A program made the position numbers and the translations under genes. From the NCBI GenBank assembly GCA_025201765.1, contig MU623354.1:62001-126000 (forward strand): a DNA stretch of 64,000 nt, read 5' to 3'. This DNA is from Daldinia sp. FL1419 (taxonomy: Eukaryota; Ascomycota; Sordariomycetes; Xylariales; Hypoxylaceae). Position 1 is the first letter of the stretch. Each line of letters opens with the position of its first letter. Below the pieces are notes generated by a model that searched no databases, was not told the DNA's origin, and saw only the letters and a program-made list of their open reading frames with translations. Of this stretch, positions 11,718 through 21,989 are shown piece by piece.

Positions 11718-12360
11718 TTAATAGCACGAACTGGATAGGACGAGTTTCGACCTACGATCAATTTGTCCTAAGAACACTACAAGTTCGGAGATTTCCCGTG
11801 AAAAATACGCAGGCTTGTAATGTGAACCCACCCTAGCAACGCTCTGAAGCAACCGTGAGAACTTCGCTCCTCCACCGTCCAACTTATCACATATCCGACG
11901 GCCCAGGTCGACGCCCAGTGGATCGAATAAGTAAGTAGCGAATAAGTCAAGAAATGTCCCAATTCCCCATGTGGGCTTCAAACATCTTCGCCTAGTCTTA
12001 AGATAGGTATTCAACGTTAGGGTCAGCCCCTGAGTCCAGTAGAAACTGAGTCAAGGCCAGATATTCATTTATCGATGAACGAAAATTTCCCGTGGAAGAA
12101 TTGTGCCTAATGTAAAGCCAGAGGATTTCCTTAAGGACTAGAGTATTAGAGTCATATAATGAACCTGGAACGGAAAAGTATAACTGACATGAAGTAAGGT
12201 AACCCCGTCCGAATCTACGTCAAGCGCCGATGCCTGTTGGGCGCTGAATAGATCGTTCAGGGTAGATATAAGACTATTTAACCGTGAGGAATAGTTCTCG
12301 AAAGGATAATGAGGCGTCACGAGCTACAATCCTCTGCAGGCCGATTTCAAGTTTCAAATT
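11718..12360 (-). pseudogene. Decayed ankyrin-repeat-type gene
   Basis: On the minus strand, protein-like segments follow each other in order but in different frames. First LQRIVARDASLSF (about 12345-12300), then NSLISTLNDLFSAQQASALDVDSDGVTLLH (frame open 12320-12138), then EYLALTQFLLDSGADPNVEY (12137-11998, stop TAA), then PTWGIGTFLDLF and LGRRICDKLDGG through KFSRLLQSVARVG (frame open 12014-11718). FLLDSGADPN and DSDGVTLLH are typical ankyrin-repeat pieces of large fungal cytoplasmic proteins. One change of frame could be a 47-51 bp intron (acceptor TAG at 12140-12138). The others at about 12300 and 12000 need frameshifts. I infer a pseudogene; its original length and function are unknown. 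Confidence 0.5.
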
Positions 12361-13345
12361 TCAAATTTTCGCTAGTGTTTTTAGAAGAGTCGTAAGAGAT
12401 GGTGAGATTGTCAGTAGTTCGTTTATATGCTATACTCTCGTTAGTAGTTCTTTTGATGCGATAGCTACGGCTTTCGTGCGTACAGGTTTGCATTACCGAA
12501 CCACAATAGGACAAGGTCCCTTTGCTCTTCTATTTGCTTACGGTGTTGTAAGATATTGCCATTCTTGTGAAGAGTGAGGATAACGCCCCATCCCTTGCGG
12601 ATATACTCTTATTGGCGTTATCCATTAAATGCTGAAGCAGTCCGAGTAAGCTCTACCTACATAGTGTCTTTATAGCATCCTATGATGGTAATAATATCGA
12701 CATCTCTAGTTACCAAAATTCGCCGCTGCCGCAACTGATTTTCTGATATACTTCAAACTGGCGCGATTTGCTGAGTTTATATTATTTATGTCACACTGAC
12801 AATTTCGGGTTGGGCTGACCCATCCTTCGATGGCCATGCAAAAGAAGTATTACTTATATGACGACCTAAGGCATATGTATATGTACCTCAACGACCATTG
12901 AAGGGGCCTACCTATCTGTGAGATATATTAGGTCAGCATTTATTTACTTTCAGCCTCGCCCAACCAATCATATAAGGCGAGTCTTAGATCATATAGAATT
13001 CCTATGAACAACTTAGGTATGTATAGATCCGCTCCAGACGTTGAAGTTAGGTTTTGTTTTAGTTCCCAGACAAGCACTCTCAGGAATGATATAGGTGGCC
13101 TGCTCAAGATGTGTATACGTGTCACAAAGTCAGGGTGAATGAGGCAGTTCACGGGGAGAGAAGAATAGATGCTGTGTCACACAATTGTAATTTTCCAAAG
13201 CTAAACGAATGTGGTCAGGCCATGACAGGTTAAATAAGAATCAAAAACTCATAAAAGAGTCCGTTTTGCTCCATCCTCCCCAATCTCCAAGTCTTCCAGT
13301 TGCTCACGTCGCCAACAGCTCCCTAATACATCCATTGACTTTCAC
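12361..13345. other. Intergenic, no gene seen
   Basis: Only short open frames without recognisable features are present. Short direct repeats such as TTTCAAATTTC near 12350-12368 are visible. Confidence 0.5.
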
Positions 13346-13692
13346 TTATAGGATGTCGACACAGTTGAGAAGGTTGAGGTTGAGGTTGATTAGGCCACCC
13401 TATTAGCGTGAGATATGGTTAATAATTTACGGGCTATTTCAATAGGAATCCGCTTTTGATAGATTTAACTTACGCTGCCGTTAAGAACATCGTTGTTGCA
13501 GCAGTAGGCTTGGCCACCGCAGGGGTTGCCCAATGTAAGCACACAGTCTAAAAGGAGACCAGAGCAGCAAATCTCGTTCGGCTGGCTGTTACTGCAGGAT
13601 CCAGTGCCTCCAGTACGGGGCTCGACGACCTCAGCGGGGGCGGCAGTGGCAGCAGTGGCCAAGGCGAGGATGGCAATAGTGGTGAACTGCAT
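13346..13692 (-). CDS. Small secreted hydrophobin-like protein, eight cysteines
   Basis: Exons are 13692-13474 and 13399-13346. The 74-bp intron has donor GTAAGT and acceptor TAG and joins VLNGS to GGLINLNLNLLNCVDIL. The product is 90 residues: a signal peptide (MQFTTIAILALATAATAAPA), a short pro-like segment EVVEPR, then cysteines at 33, 42, 43, 50, 58, 64, 65 and 86. The order C-CC-C-C-CC-C is the hydrophobin signature. Loop lengths are odd: C3-C4 has only 6 residues and C4-C5 only 7, against 11 or more in class II and still more in class I, while C7-C8 has 20. Hydrophobins self-assemble at air-water interfaces on spores and hyphae. I call it hydrophobin-like because of the compressed core. 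Without the second exon the eighth cysteine is lost. Confidence 0.82.
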
Positions 13693-13835
13693 TTTGAATG
13701 TTGAGAATAGTTGAACCTGAGAAGGTAAAAAGTGCTTGCTTGTAGTGAGCTGAGGAGAGCTGTAGAGACTGAAGACTGAGGTTTGATGGTTTGTGATGAT
13801 GATTATAACTTTGTGTTTCGAGGGAATCCGGGGGG

Positions 13836-13843
13836 CTTATATA
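13836..13843 (-). promoter_or_regulatory. TATA box of the hydrophobin-like gene
   Basis: On the minus strand the sequence reads TATATAAG, 144-151 bp upstream of the start codon. It sits in a GC-containing context and would give a 5' leader of roughly 110 bases. Strong TATA boxes are common at highly expressed hydrophobin genes. Confidence 0.6.
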
Positions 13844-16800
13844 TGCATTCTCGTTTCTCATTTATCGGTATTAGTTATATTGCAGCATCTAGTCATTGCG
13901 CAGTCGGACATGATTCTCCATGATGGCGCTTAGGTTGTCCCCGATACTACACGCTAGTTACTTCTTTCCCAAGATGGCGCTCCTCTCCGAACAACGCATT
14001 CCCTCCGATCAATTCGATCTTGCTAAGATTTTAGTTAAGAGAGCTCCACGACGGCGTCTCGCTAACGAGCGGCAACCCCTTGACAAGGCCTCTTCATTTC
14101 ACCGTGTGACCATAAATCGTATGTTTACCGAGTCGAAGTAATCGAGATTTCTATAATCTATGCAAGCCACTGAAGCAAGCCTAACCTACCAAGTCATCGC
14201 AAATCATCCTTCAGCCCTTGCGGTGTTACCCAGCTCTAGATTTCAGCCACGCAGCTTTAAGTGCTGCAGCTTCAACATCCTAGAACGGGTCTCCACAATG
14301 TACTCCGGATTCTAGGCTAATAGGCGTGATCTTTAACGGGAATATCCGTTTGGATTCCAAGACTTGATCATAGTTGGGAGCGATCTACTATGTCACACGA
14401 AAACCGTTATACCTAATGAACGAGATTACCTAGTTAAATGAAGAAATTATGCATCTACTTCGTGTGAGACGTTCTTAATAACGGCCGGGCATCTGCTACT
14501 ATTGCAGTTCTTAATCTGGACATGTATATGGTAAAGCATTCAGTCTGCAAGAAATAGGGATAGGCAGCTTGTATAGTTGGACGAGTTGGTCACCGTGCGG
14601 TTACACCGTATATTACCGACGGCAACGTCATTATTACTCCCGGGACTCGTTCCTAGTGTGCAGACTACCTACCTACTTGTGGAAGAAAGCGGTCAGCCTT
14701 ATCTCCCATCTACCATGATTGGTGATAAAGGTAGATACCTAGTCGCTCAACCCATGTAAGCCTTATAGGATGTGCTGATCAATTTTGATAGCTTCCAAGA
14801 TCTAGCGGTTTCTCACTTGTCGACGCCTTCAACTTTTTAGTGCCATTTCAACCTGTTTTATCACAACTTGGAATATCAGCTGAAGGTCTAGATTATGTCT
14901 TCATGCCCATGTCGTTGGAGATTGCGTGGGCGTGCGCTGGGATTCTGGCGGCAGGCAAACAGTGGATATTCTCATCGAGATTTCCAGATGTATCGAAAAC
15001 TGATTCCAAGATCCGCGTAGTTAGCAAATCTAAGATGGATTGTAGTCAACTAGCTAATAATAGAATTAAACCGATTCACTCGTAAGCTAGCCAGGTTCTC
15101 CCAAGCCTGGGTAATCGTGTAATTCTTTAAAACATGTTCTATTCAAATTCAAAAGTAAGGATTCTACGATGGAGGCTAGCTGAGCGTAAGTAAGCTCACT
15201 TCTCCCCTCGAGGAGTAGGACACGTCTCCGCTTGGTCCGATGCAGATTCGGATAAAACTAGCCAGCTGGCTTCTCATTCTACTACTTCGGATAGTCCATC
15301 GAAAATGGAATGGTCCCCATTGAGGAGCTCGTAGGCGTGGCGTTAGTAGGTATTTGTCAAGCAGGAAACGCTCAGCAGTAAGACCCTATTCAACAATGGG
15401 AACGAAGCAGGCCGTTTCGCCAGGGCAGACTACCAGCTCCAAAAAAAGGCCCCGTACGATACACTGTATGCTTTTACGTCTTGGAAACACGATTTTAAAA
15501 AGTACCCAAGTCTTTGGTTCTCCTCAAAAGCGGCGTTAGGAAACATGCACCGTCTGATACTGTCGTGCGACGTTAATTCGGCTAAATACAATCAAACTAT
15601 AGGAGAACATGTATATCTTTTTCTTCATGACGCAGAGAGAAAACGTTAAAACCAACGGTATCTAGAGGATGAGGCTCGGTTGAAGTAACATGCAGGTAGC
15701 CAGCCCTGGATGGAAATGCAAGTTTTCGGCCAAAAGAAGTCGAGCAATTAGAAGTAAATGTACAGGAAGCGCCCAGAGTTGAAGGAAATTATTTTCGGGA
15801 CCTTACAGTTTACCTAGACATCAATATGGTGGTCATCTATGGTCTTGCTTTTCTAGCCCCAGGCGTGCCTATTCAATGGCCACATCGTTACGACACGAGG
15901 ACACAGAATTGTCGATTATTGGAGAAAATGAGTTGGACCTGCATCCAACCGGTGAGCCGGGAACATATAAATGAAGCTTGTAAATGTAAGCGCTCCATAA
16001 TCTGCATGGTCGGTAAGACTTAAGCACGACCTTTACAGATGCCATAAAAAGCAAATTACAACACGAGCGCCACATTACCAGGTTCTTGAGAAAGCAAGAG
16101 TCGTAAGTGCACAATAGGATCAGTCTAGACTGGGAATTTTCTCCGAAGGAAAAAGACGGTTCGATTGAGACATCTTTACCGGGACGCCAGCTTATAGACT
16201 CCGAGATGCTGGTTGATACTCGACGTATATCTCTGAGATGCCCTCATAACATGAGTGGCGATGTTGCAATCTTCAGTAAAAATCGCAACATTAAGCCAAG
16301 GCACAAAACTGTATAACTAGTATTATGAAAAGTGATCAATCAGTATTTATAGCGGGACGATTCTATAAATTCGACCCAGTTCTAATTCGCACGATCAAAC
16401 ACCTAACGCCGTTCAATTTTGCAATTTTGTCATGGGTGTACAATTTTAGTATTGGCACAGTCCTAGCAGAGCTGTCCAGACTCCGAAATTCGCTGCAGGC
16501 ATTCCACGAAATGGCTCCATCACAAGACTATAACGCTAAATGCTGCATCAAAACGACCAACCATACTAAATACCTATTTATCACGGGCACGCCACGATTC
16601 GAAACCCATAATACCTACTACGGTCCCAGCTAGTGCCGAGCTGAACTGCATTGTGCTTCAAATAGTATTTTGATTTCTCCGTATTCGCTTCATGGTTCCT
16701 GGGAAGTGGTCACTTGTCTGGGTGTGTAGTCCTGTTCCCCAGAGTGCTAAAATCCAAGATCAGGAATCCAGGACAATGTACGCCTTTGGCACACCCAGCC

Positions 16801-17885
16801 ACGTAATTCCCGTACTTAGTCTAGAGCTCCCTAGGGAACAGCGAGGAGATTCCCATGCTTTTTGGTCCATCCTACCTAGAACAATGGCCACATGATTTCC
16901 CAGCTAGTAGCTCACCCCGACCGGAGAGTCACCCCCTAAAACGACGAATTCGAAGCTGAAGTAGAATATGAAGATTCGAATGATATGTACTATATAGGTT
17001 ACCTCCCAAAATGCTTACCCATACACGGAAGCGTGTACCCTGGATAATCTTCGACACTGACGCGTGTTACTGACATTGTTTAGGGATATGTTCCAAGCAA
17101 AGTTTTGCTTGCCATTCCACCCTCCTAACTCAGGCTTTCGTTGTCGGCTATAAATCATAGAATCCCGGGGGAATATAGACACTTGATGGTTGCGAAGCCT
17201 AGCTAGAGTTATCTATACCTTTCTTTCTATAGTCGGGTGTCTCAGCAAGCGTGTTAAGCATGGTCAGATTGAGTAAAAAATGCCCAACTCCAGCGGAAGA
17301 CCAGTATGGCTTTACAGACAACGTTTGAAACAGGCCACACAACAATAGCCATGTATTGAAAGTCTCCGATGAACAGATAAAACGGCTCAGTTTCGGTTGT
17401 TTGCCCGATTGTAGAATTTATAAGTAAGGTCCAAAAAGATGGTGAAGACCAAAAGATTACCTAACCTAACTACCTCCTAGACGCCAATAAGTTAACCATT
17501 ACCTAGGTTAGAAAGTTGAGTTGAAGTTTAAATATACTATCTTATTAGATAACTAAAATAAACCGCGTGCTAGCTCTCCACTAACCTAGAGCTAATAACT
17601 AATGCCGTCCGACAGACAGCTGACAGGGCAAAGGGACGTCATTGCTCTTTTGGCCCCACTAGAACTTATTACGTTGTCCCCCAAGCGACCTTAGACCAAT
17701 CCGAGTTGTCACTAATCTGTCCAGCTGCCTGCACCTGTTAGAACTTTGCATCTTCGTAGGGACTCGACCACAACGACAATACTAACAACTATTCACAAAT
17801 TCAGGTAAACTTCGAAAACCGCCTATAAATCTAACATACACTATATCATCGCATCCTTGACTCCGAAAATTCTCTTCTCCTCACC
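13844..17885. other. 4-kb intergenic region, no gene seen
   Basis: Open frames here stay at or below about 100 codons (for example 14840-15085 and 16325-16633) and show neither domains nor codon runs I trust. No splice-joined product was found. It may hold the Vps60 promoter and decayed sequence. Confidence 0.5.
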
Positions 17886-17921
17886 AAAAAAAAAAAAAAA
17901 AAGAAAAAAAAGGAAAAAAAA
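17886..17921 (+). repeat. Interrupted oligo(A) tract in the Vps60 leader
   Basis: A17, G, A8, GG, A8 in succession, ending about 75 bp before the Vps60 start codon. If transcription starts upstream, the tract would sit in the 5' untranslated region. Confidence 0.85.
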
Positions 17922-17995
17922 GGGCCCCTTCTTCAAAACTCATCAAGCCGACCACCAAACCAAACCAAACCAACCCCACCATCACCACCACCACC

Positions 17996-18637
17996 ATGAA
18001 CCGCCTCTTCGGCAGCGCGCCCAAGGCGCCTAAACCCACCCTCAACAGCGCCATAACCAACCTCGACGGACGCATCTCCTCCTTCGACGTAAAAATCGCC
18101 TCCCTCAACGCCGAGCTCGGCGCGTACCAGACCAAAATGGCCAAGATGCGCGAGGGGCCAGGGAAATCCGCGCTCAAGGCCAAGGCGCTCAAGGTCCTGC
18201 AGCGCCGCAGGCAATACGAGTCGCAGCGCGACCAGCTGCAGTCCCAGGTCTGGAACATGGAGCAGGCCCAGACCATGCAGGACAACCTAGCCGGCGTCAT
18301 GACCACCGTGGACGCGATGAAGACCACCCAGAAGGAGCTTAAGAAGCAGTACGGCAAGGTCGACCTCGACAAGATCGAGCGCATGCAGGACGAGATGGCC
18401 GACCTGATGGATGTCGGGAACGAGATAAACGAGACCCTGAGCCGCGGGTACGAGGTCCCCGACGACGTCGACGAGGCCGAGCTAGATGCGGAACTGGAAC
18501 TGCTAGGTGCCGAGATGGAGATGGAGGGCGCAGGTATGGAGGCCGGCGGCGTGCCTGATTTCATGAGGGACGAGGTACCCGAATTCATCGACGAGCCCCC
18601 GGAGGCGAATAATAAGGTGCAAGAAGCAGCGAGGTGA
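17996..18637 (+). CDS. VPS60: ESCRT-III subunit Vps60/CHMP5
   Basis: This is a single exon of 213 residues with a good start context (CACCATGAACC). The N-terminus MNRLFGSAPKAPKPTLNSAI, the KMREGPGKSALKAKALKVLQRRRQYE helix and NMEQAQTMQD...TTVDAMK match CHMP5/Vps60 rather than Snf7 or Vps20. The charge asymmetry of ESCRT-III is clear: a basic coiled-coil N-terminal half and an acidic C-terminal half (DDVDEAELDAELELLGAEME). Vps60 acts at the endosome with Vta1 to regulate Vps4 and recycling of ESCRT-III filaments. The downstream gene is convergent, its stop only 232 bp away. Confidence 0.96.
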   Translation: MNRLFGSAPKAPKPTLNSAITNLDGRISSFDVKIASLNAELGAYQTKMAKMREGPGKSALKAKALKVLQRRRQYESQRDQLQSQVWNMEQAQTMQDNLAGVMTTVDAMKTTQKELKKQYGKVDLDKIERMQDEMADLMDVGNEINETLSRGYEVPDDVDEAELDAELELLGAEMEMEGAGMEAGGVPDFMRDEVPEFIDEPPEANNKVQEAAR

Positions 18638-18869
18638 TATCGTAGAACGAGCGAGCGAGCGAGCAAGCTAGCTTACTTTTCTAGTGGGCGGGAGAAGGGA
18701 GTTACAGGAGTTCACGCGACGTTACGGGGGTTTGGGAGGTCTCTGTTTTTCACCATTATACTCTATTTAGTTCAACGTCGCTGCATCGATGCCACATTTG
18801 ACCAAGCTACAAGTATTCATAGTGTCGTATCCACGTATATTCTTTATCCAGTGCGGTATCTAAAAGGTT

Positions 18870-21800
18870 CTACTCTACAGTTCCAAAAAATGCGGATGCT
18901 TCTTCGAGCTCCGGGTCCCCGTTACAGAAATCCCAGCCAACGATAGTACTTGTTTGACTACAACAAATAATCCGCCGTGCGTCGAATTGCAACTTGAAAA
19001 TCCTAGCGGGGCTTGTATCCGCTTGTGGAATATGAGGGTGCTGTTGTTGCTGGCCCTGTACTTGGACTTGTGCTTGTGACGTTGTAGCTTGCGGTTGAGG
19101 CTGCGCCTGCTGAACCTGATGTTGGATGTGCGGAGTAGTAATATTTGCGAGACTAGGAGGTGGGCCGCCACCATTACTCGTTGTAGCATGCCCCGTTGTA
19201 GAAATGTTGGCTGAGTTATGCTGGCCGGTTGCTTGAGTTGACGTCTCTCCCGGGGTAGTCGTCGACAAAGCTTGTTGCACGGATTCTCTGATGCGATTCT
19301 GGGCGAGCTGGGCCCGGTTAACAGCGTTGTTAACGACTTGTCTTAGCTGCGACCGGGTCATGGCGTTAGTTTCGCGGCTAATAGCTGATTGTATGTGGAA
19401 TTGATATGTCAACATCGTCGGGTAGGAGGCCAACGCCTGCTGGAGGGCTGCTGGTCCTTGTGGGACGCAAGCATCGATCATTTGTGTATAGGATGAAGTT
19501 GTTTGGGGAGTAATAGTAGCAAGTATAGGGTGTTCGACATGAGTGAAATTTGGTGAGGCGCTTGCAGGAGGTACTGATAGATTGTGAGTAGATGACAGGG
19601 CGGAAGATATAGGAGGTGCTCTAGAAGCAGAGCGAGAAGACGTTTTTCTGAGGGCTGCCGCCGCACCTTCTTCCTGGCGAAGTGTGTGTGCGCTTTTCCA
19701 GACACCCTCCCTATCGCGTCGCCAAATTATGATGCTTTGGTCGTAAGAACCGGAAACAATTCGCCCATAAGGACCGCCACCACCGCCGGGGGGAAGCATA
19801 GCTCCGTATGCAGTAATATCCTCGGGCCGACGACTACCCGCGTTATGTGGTCGTCGCCTTAACGACTGGACCTCTTGTTCGAGGTTACCAGCATTTAAAG
19901 CCTTAAAATATGCCTGATCGACAGCCTTCGCTTCCAACCGATCTTGCTCGGCGCTGTAGGGGAGATCACCAAATCCTGCCTGAACCGTACGGACGAGATT
20001 ACCATGCGCTCGCAAACTCGCAACTTCGAGGCCCGTTTCTCGGTCGAAGACCTTGACCTCGTTATCGCTACTCCCACTCACAATACGACGACCATCATAC
20101 TGGACACAGGCGATACCCTTATTATGCCCCAAGAAAGTCCTCTGACAAGTCTGGTTCGGCCAATCCCATACTTTAATATGTCTATCCCCACTCGCCGAGA
20201 CAATTTCGCGGTCGCAAATCTGGACAGCGTTAACGGCAGCACCATGCCCTTCAAGGCACCCAATCATCGTATATGGTGGTTTGATGGAGGCTTGGTTTAA
20301 AGGCGAGTCGTCGAACCCAAAATTTCTGAGATTCATTGGTACAGGGCTAACTCCCTGAGATCCGCCGTACCCCAAGTCGCCAGGGCGTAATGGAACGCGA
20401 TTGAATATCTTGATCGTCTTATCTTTGGAACATGTTACGAGTATCCGTTTGTCAAACTTGACATTAAGAACCGATTCTCTATGTGCCTTCTTGAGCCTTT
20501 GGATGATTTCACCTGTGGAAAATTTCCATAGAATCACGTCCGAATCACTACTTCCAGATACAATCAGGTCTTCCTCGGGATCTGAATCAAACTGTAAGCA
20601 GAGAACTGATCCCTGATGTCCCCTAAGAGGCGCTCGTATAAGACGTCGGGTACGTAAGTTCCATATTCGTAGCGTACGGTCTCGGCTACCACTGACAAGG
20701 TACTCGGAGTTATACTGGAGGCTATAGATGCATTCGTTGTGCCCCTCTTCTAGGTGATCCGGGTGAGGTAACTGGAAGTTCGTGTACCGACCACGGTCCC
20801 AATTGCGTTCTAACCTTCGCCTCATTGTATACAGGTACTTCCAATTTATTTTGTATCTGCGATCGATCGAATCGTATATCCAAAGCGTCGACTTCGGTAG
20901 GCTGGACGGGCTAGAAGTAGTCTCAATAAGCGATTCGATCGTCGCCTTGCCTTTGCCTTTCGAACCTCGGGAACCAGATTGTCCTCTTTGGTCTTGCATG
21001 GGGCTAGGCGACTTCATCATCAGATTGCCCATATGCTGGATGACGCTGGTATTACTCTGCACTGACGAGCCACTCTCTCCAGGTTGACGGGTGTGGAACG
21101 GATTCTTATCATAATAATTAGGTACGGTTCTTGTTCAACAGATGCATGCCTCAAGTCCAACCTCCAGGGGTAGCATTAACTCACATTATAATGGTCAGTC
21201 ACGGGCTCTTGTGTTACGGCGGCATCGGCGTCTACCATATCATAGTCCTCATCGTCCTGTGCGGCGGGTTCTGACACAGCACGTTTTTTATTCGCATGTC
21301 CATCTTCAAATGATTCTATCTTCTGGGACGGGACTTGGGTTTCATTCATCCTTTGTTCTGCGGCTATAACTTCGGATGGCAAGGCCTTCCATCCTTCTAA
21401 ATAGAACAGCCGCTCCCAAAGTTTGCGATCTAAAGCCAAATCATACCAGCCCCGGCAGCACATGGCGACATGGATCAGAGATACGGGGTCTAGATAACCT
21501 AGAATCTTGAGGCATATCTCCGGTGGTAGGCGCTCTACGAAGTTGATATAAAGGCGAGGGTTTAGTCCATTCATAACGATATCGGCGATTACGGTAGTAG
21601 GCAATTCGTTTAGTATTAACATCGCTAGGCCTAGAGGTTCAAGAAACCATGTCAGCGTAACAAGTTATTTGACGTAGCTGGAGTAGAACTTGATCGAGAA
21701 TAGTGGCAGTAAAGGTTATTTCAATTATGGGGAATATCTGGGAATATCTGGGAATATCTGGGAATATCTGGGAATATCTAGGTAGTTGGGAACCGAATTC

Positions 21801-21989
21801 GTTGGACTTACGAGTCTTCTGTTGTACGGACAATGTGGGTAATTGAGCCGACAGCCATGCCGGTATGTCGGCAGCTGGTCGTTTCGCCGTCAGCAACGCA
21901 TTATTTGCAAGACCACCTGAATCGGAGGGATTAAGGGGATGCTCGGAATAACCCTCGTCAGGTTCTTGGGTCGGGGAGAAAGGATCCAT
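18870..21989 (-). CDS. F-box/WD40-repeat protein, FWD-1/beta-TrCP-like SCF substrate receptor
   Basis: Exons are 21989-21812, 21630-21185 and 21104-18870, giving 952 residues. Introns are 181 and 80 bp; the 10-bp repeat array lies in the first. An F-box is at about residues 90-138 (VERLPPEICLKILGYLDPVSL ... CCRGWYDLALDRKLW). A linker with WKYLYTMRRRLERNWDRGRY leads to WD40 blades (LVSGSRDRTLRIWN, LIVSGSSDSDVILW, LVTCSKDKTIKIFN, IVSASGDRHIKVWD, IVSGSSDNEVKVFD, IVSGSYDQSIIIW). After a long Gln/Ser/Thr-rich insert, a final blade-like segment (KLQFDARRIICCSQTSTIVGWDF) ends the protein. The F-box should bind Skp1 and the propeller phosphodegrons. Size and the split last blade suggest Neurospora FWD-1, which targets FREQUENCY; Met30/SconB is the main alternative. 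Confidence 0.9.
21730..21780. repeat. 10-bp minisatellite, five copies, inside intron 1 of the F-box/WD40 gene
   Basis: GGAATATCTG is repeated five times without a mismatch except the last base of the last copy. It lies wholly inside the 181-bp intron (21631-21811). Confidence 0.95.

Noticed and set aside
17881..18666. 261-codon open frame on the minus strand
   Set aside because: It lies fully antisense to Vps60; its length comes from the codon composition of that gene, and it is a Ser-rich string ending in a Phe run from the oligo(A) tract.
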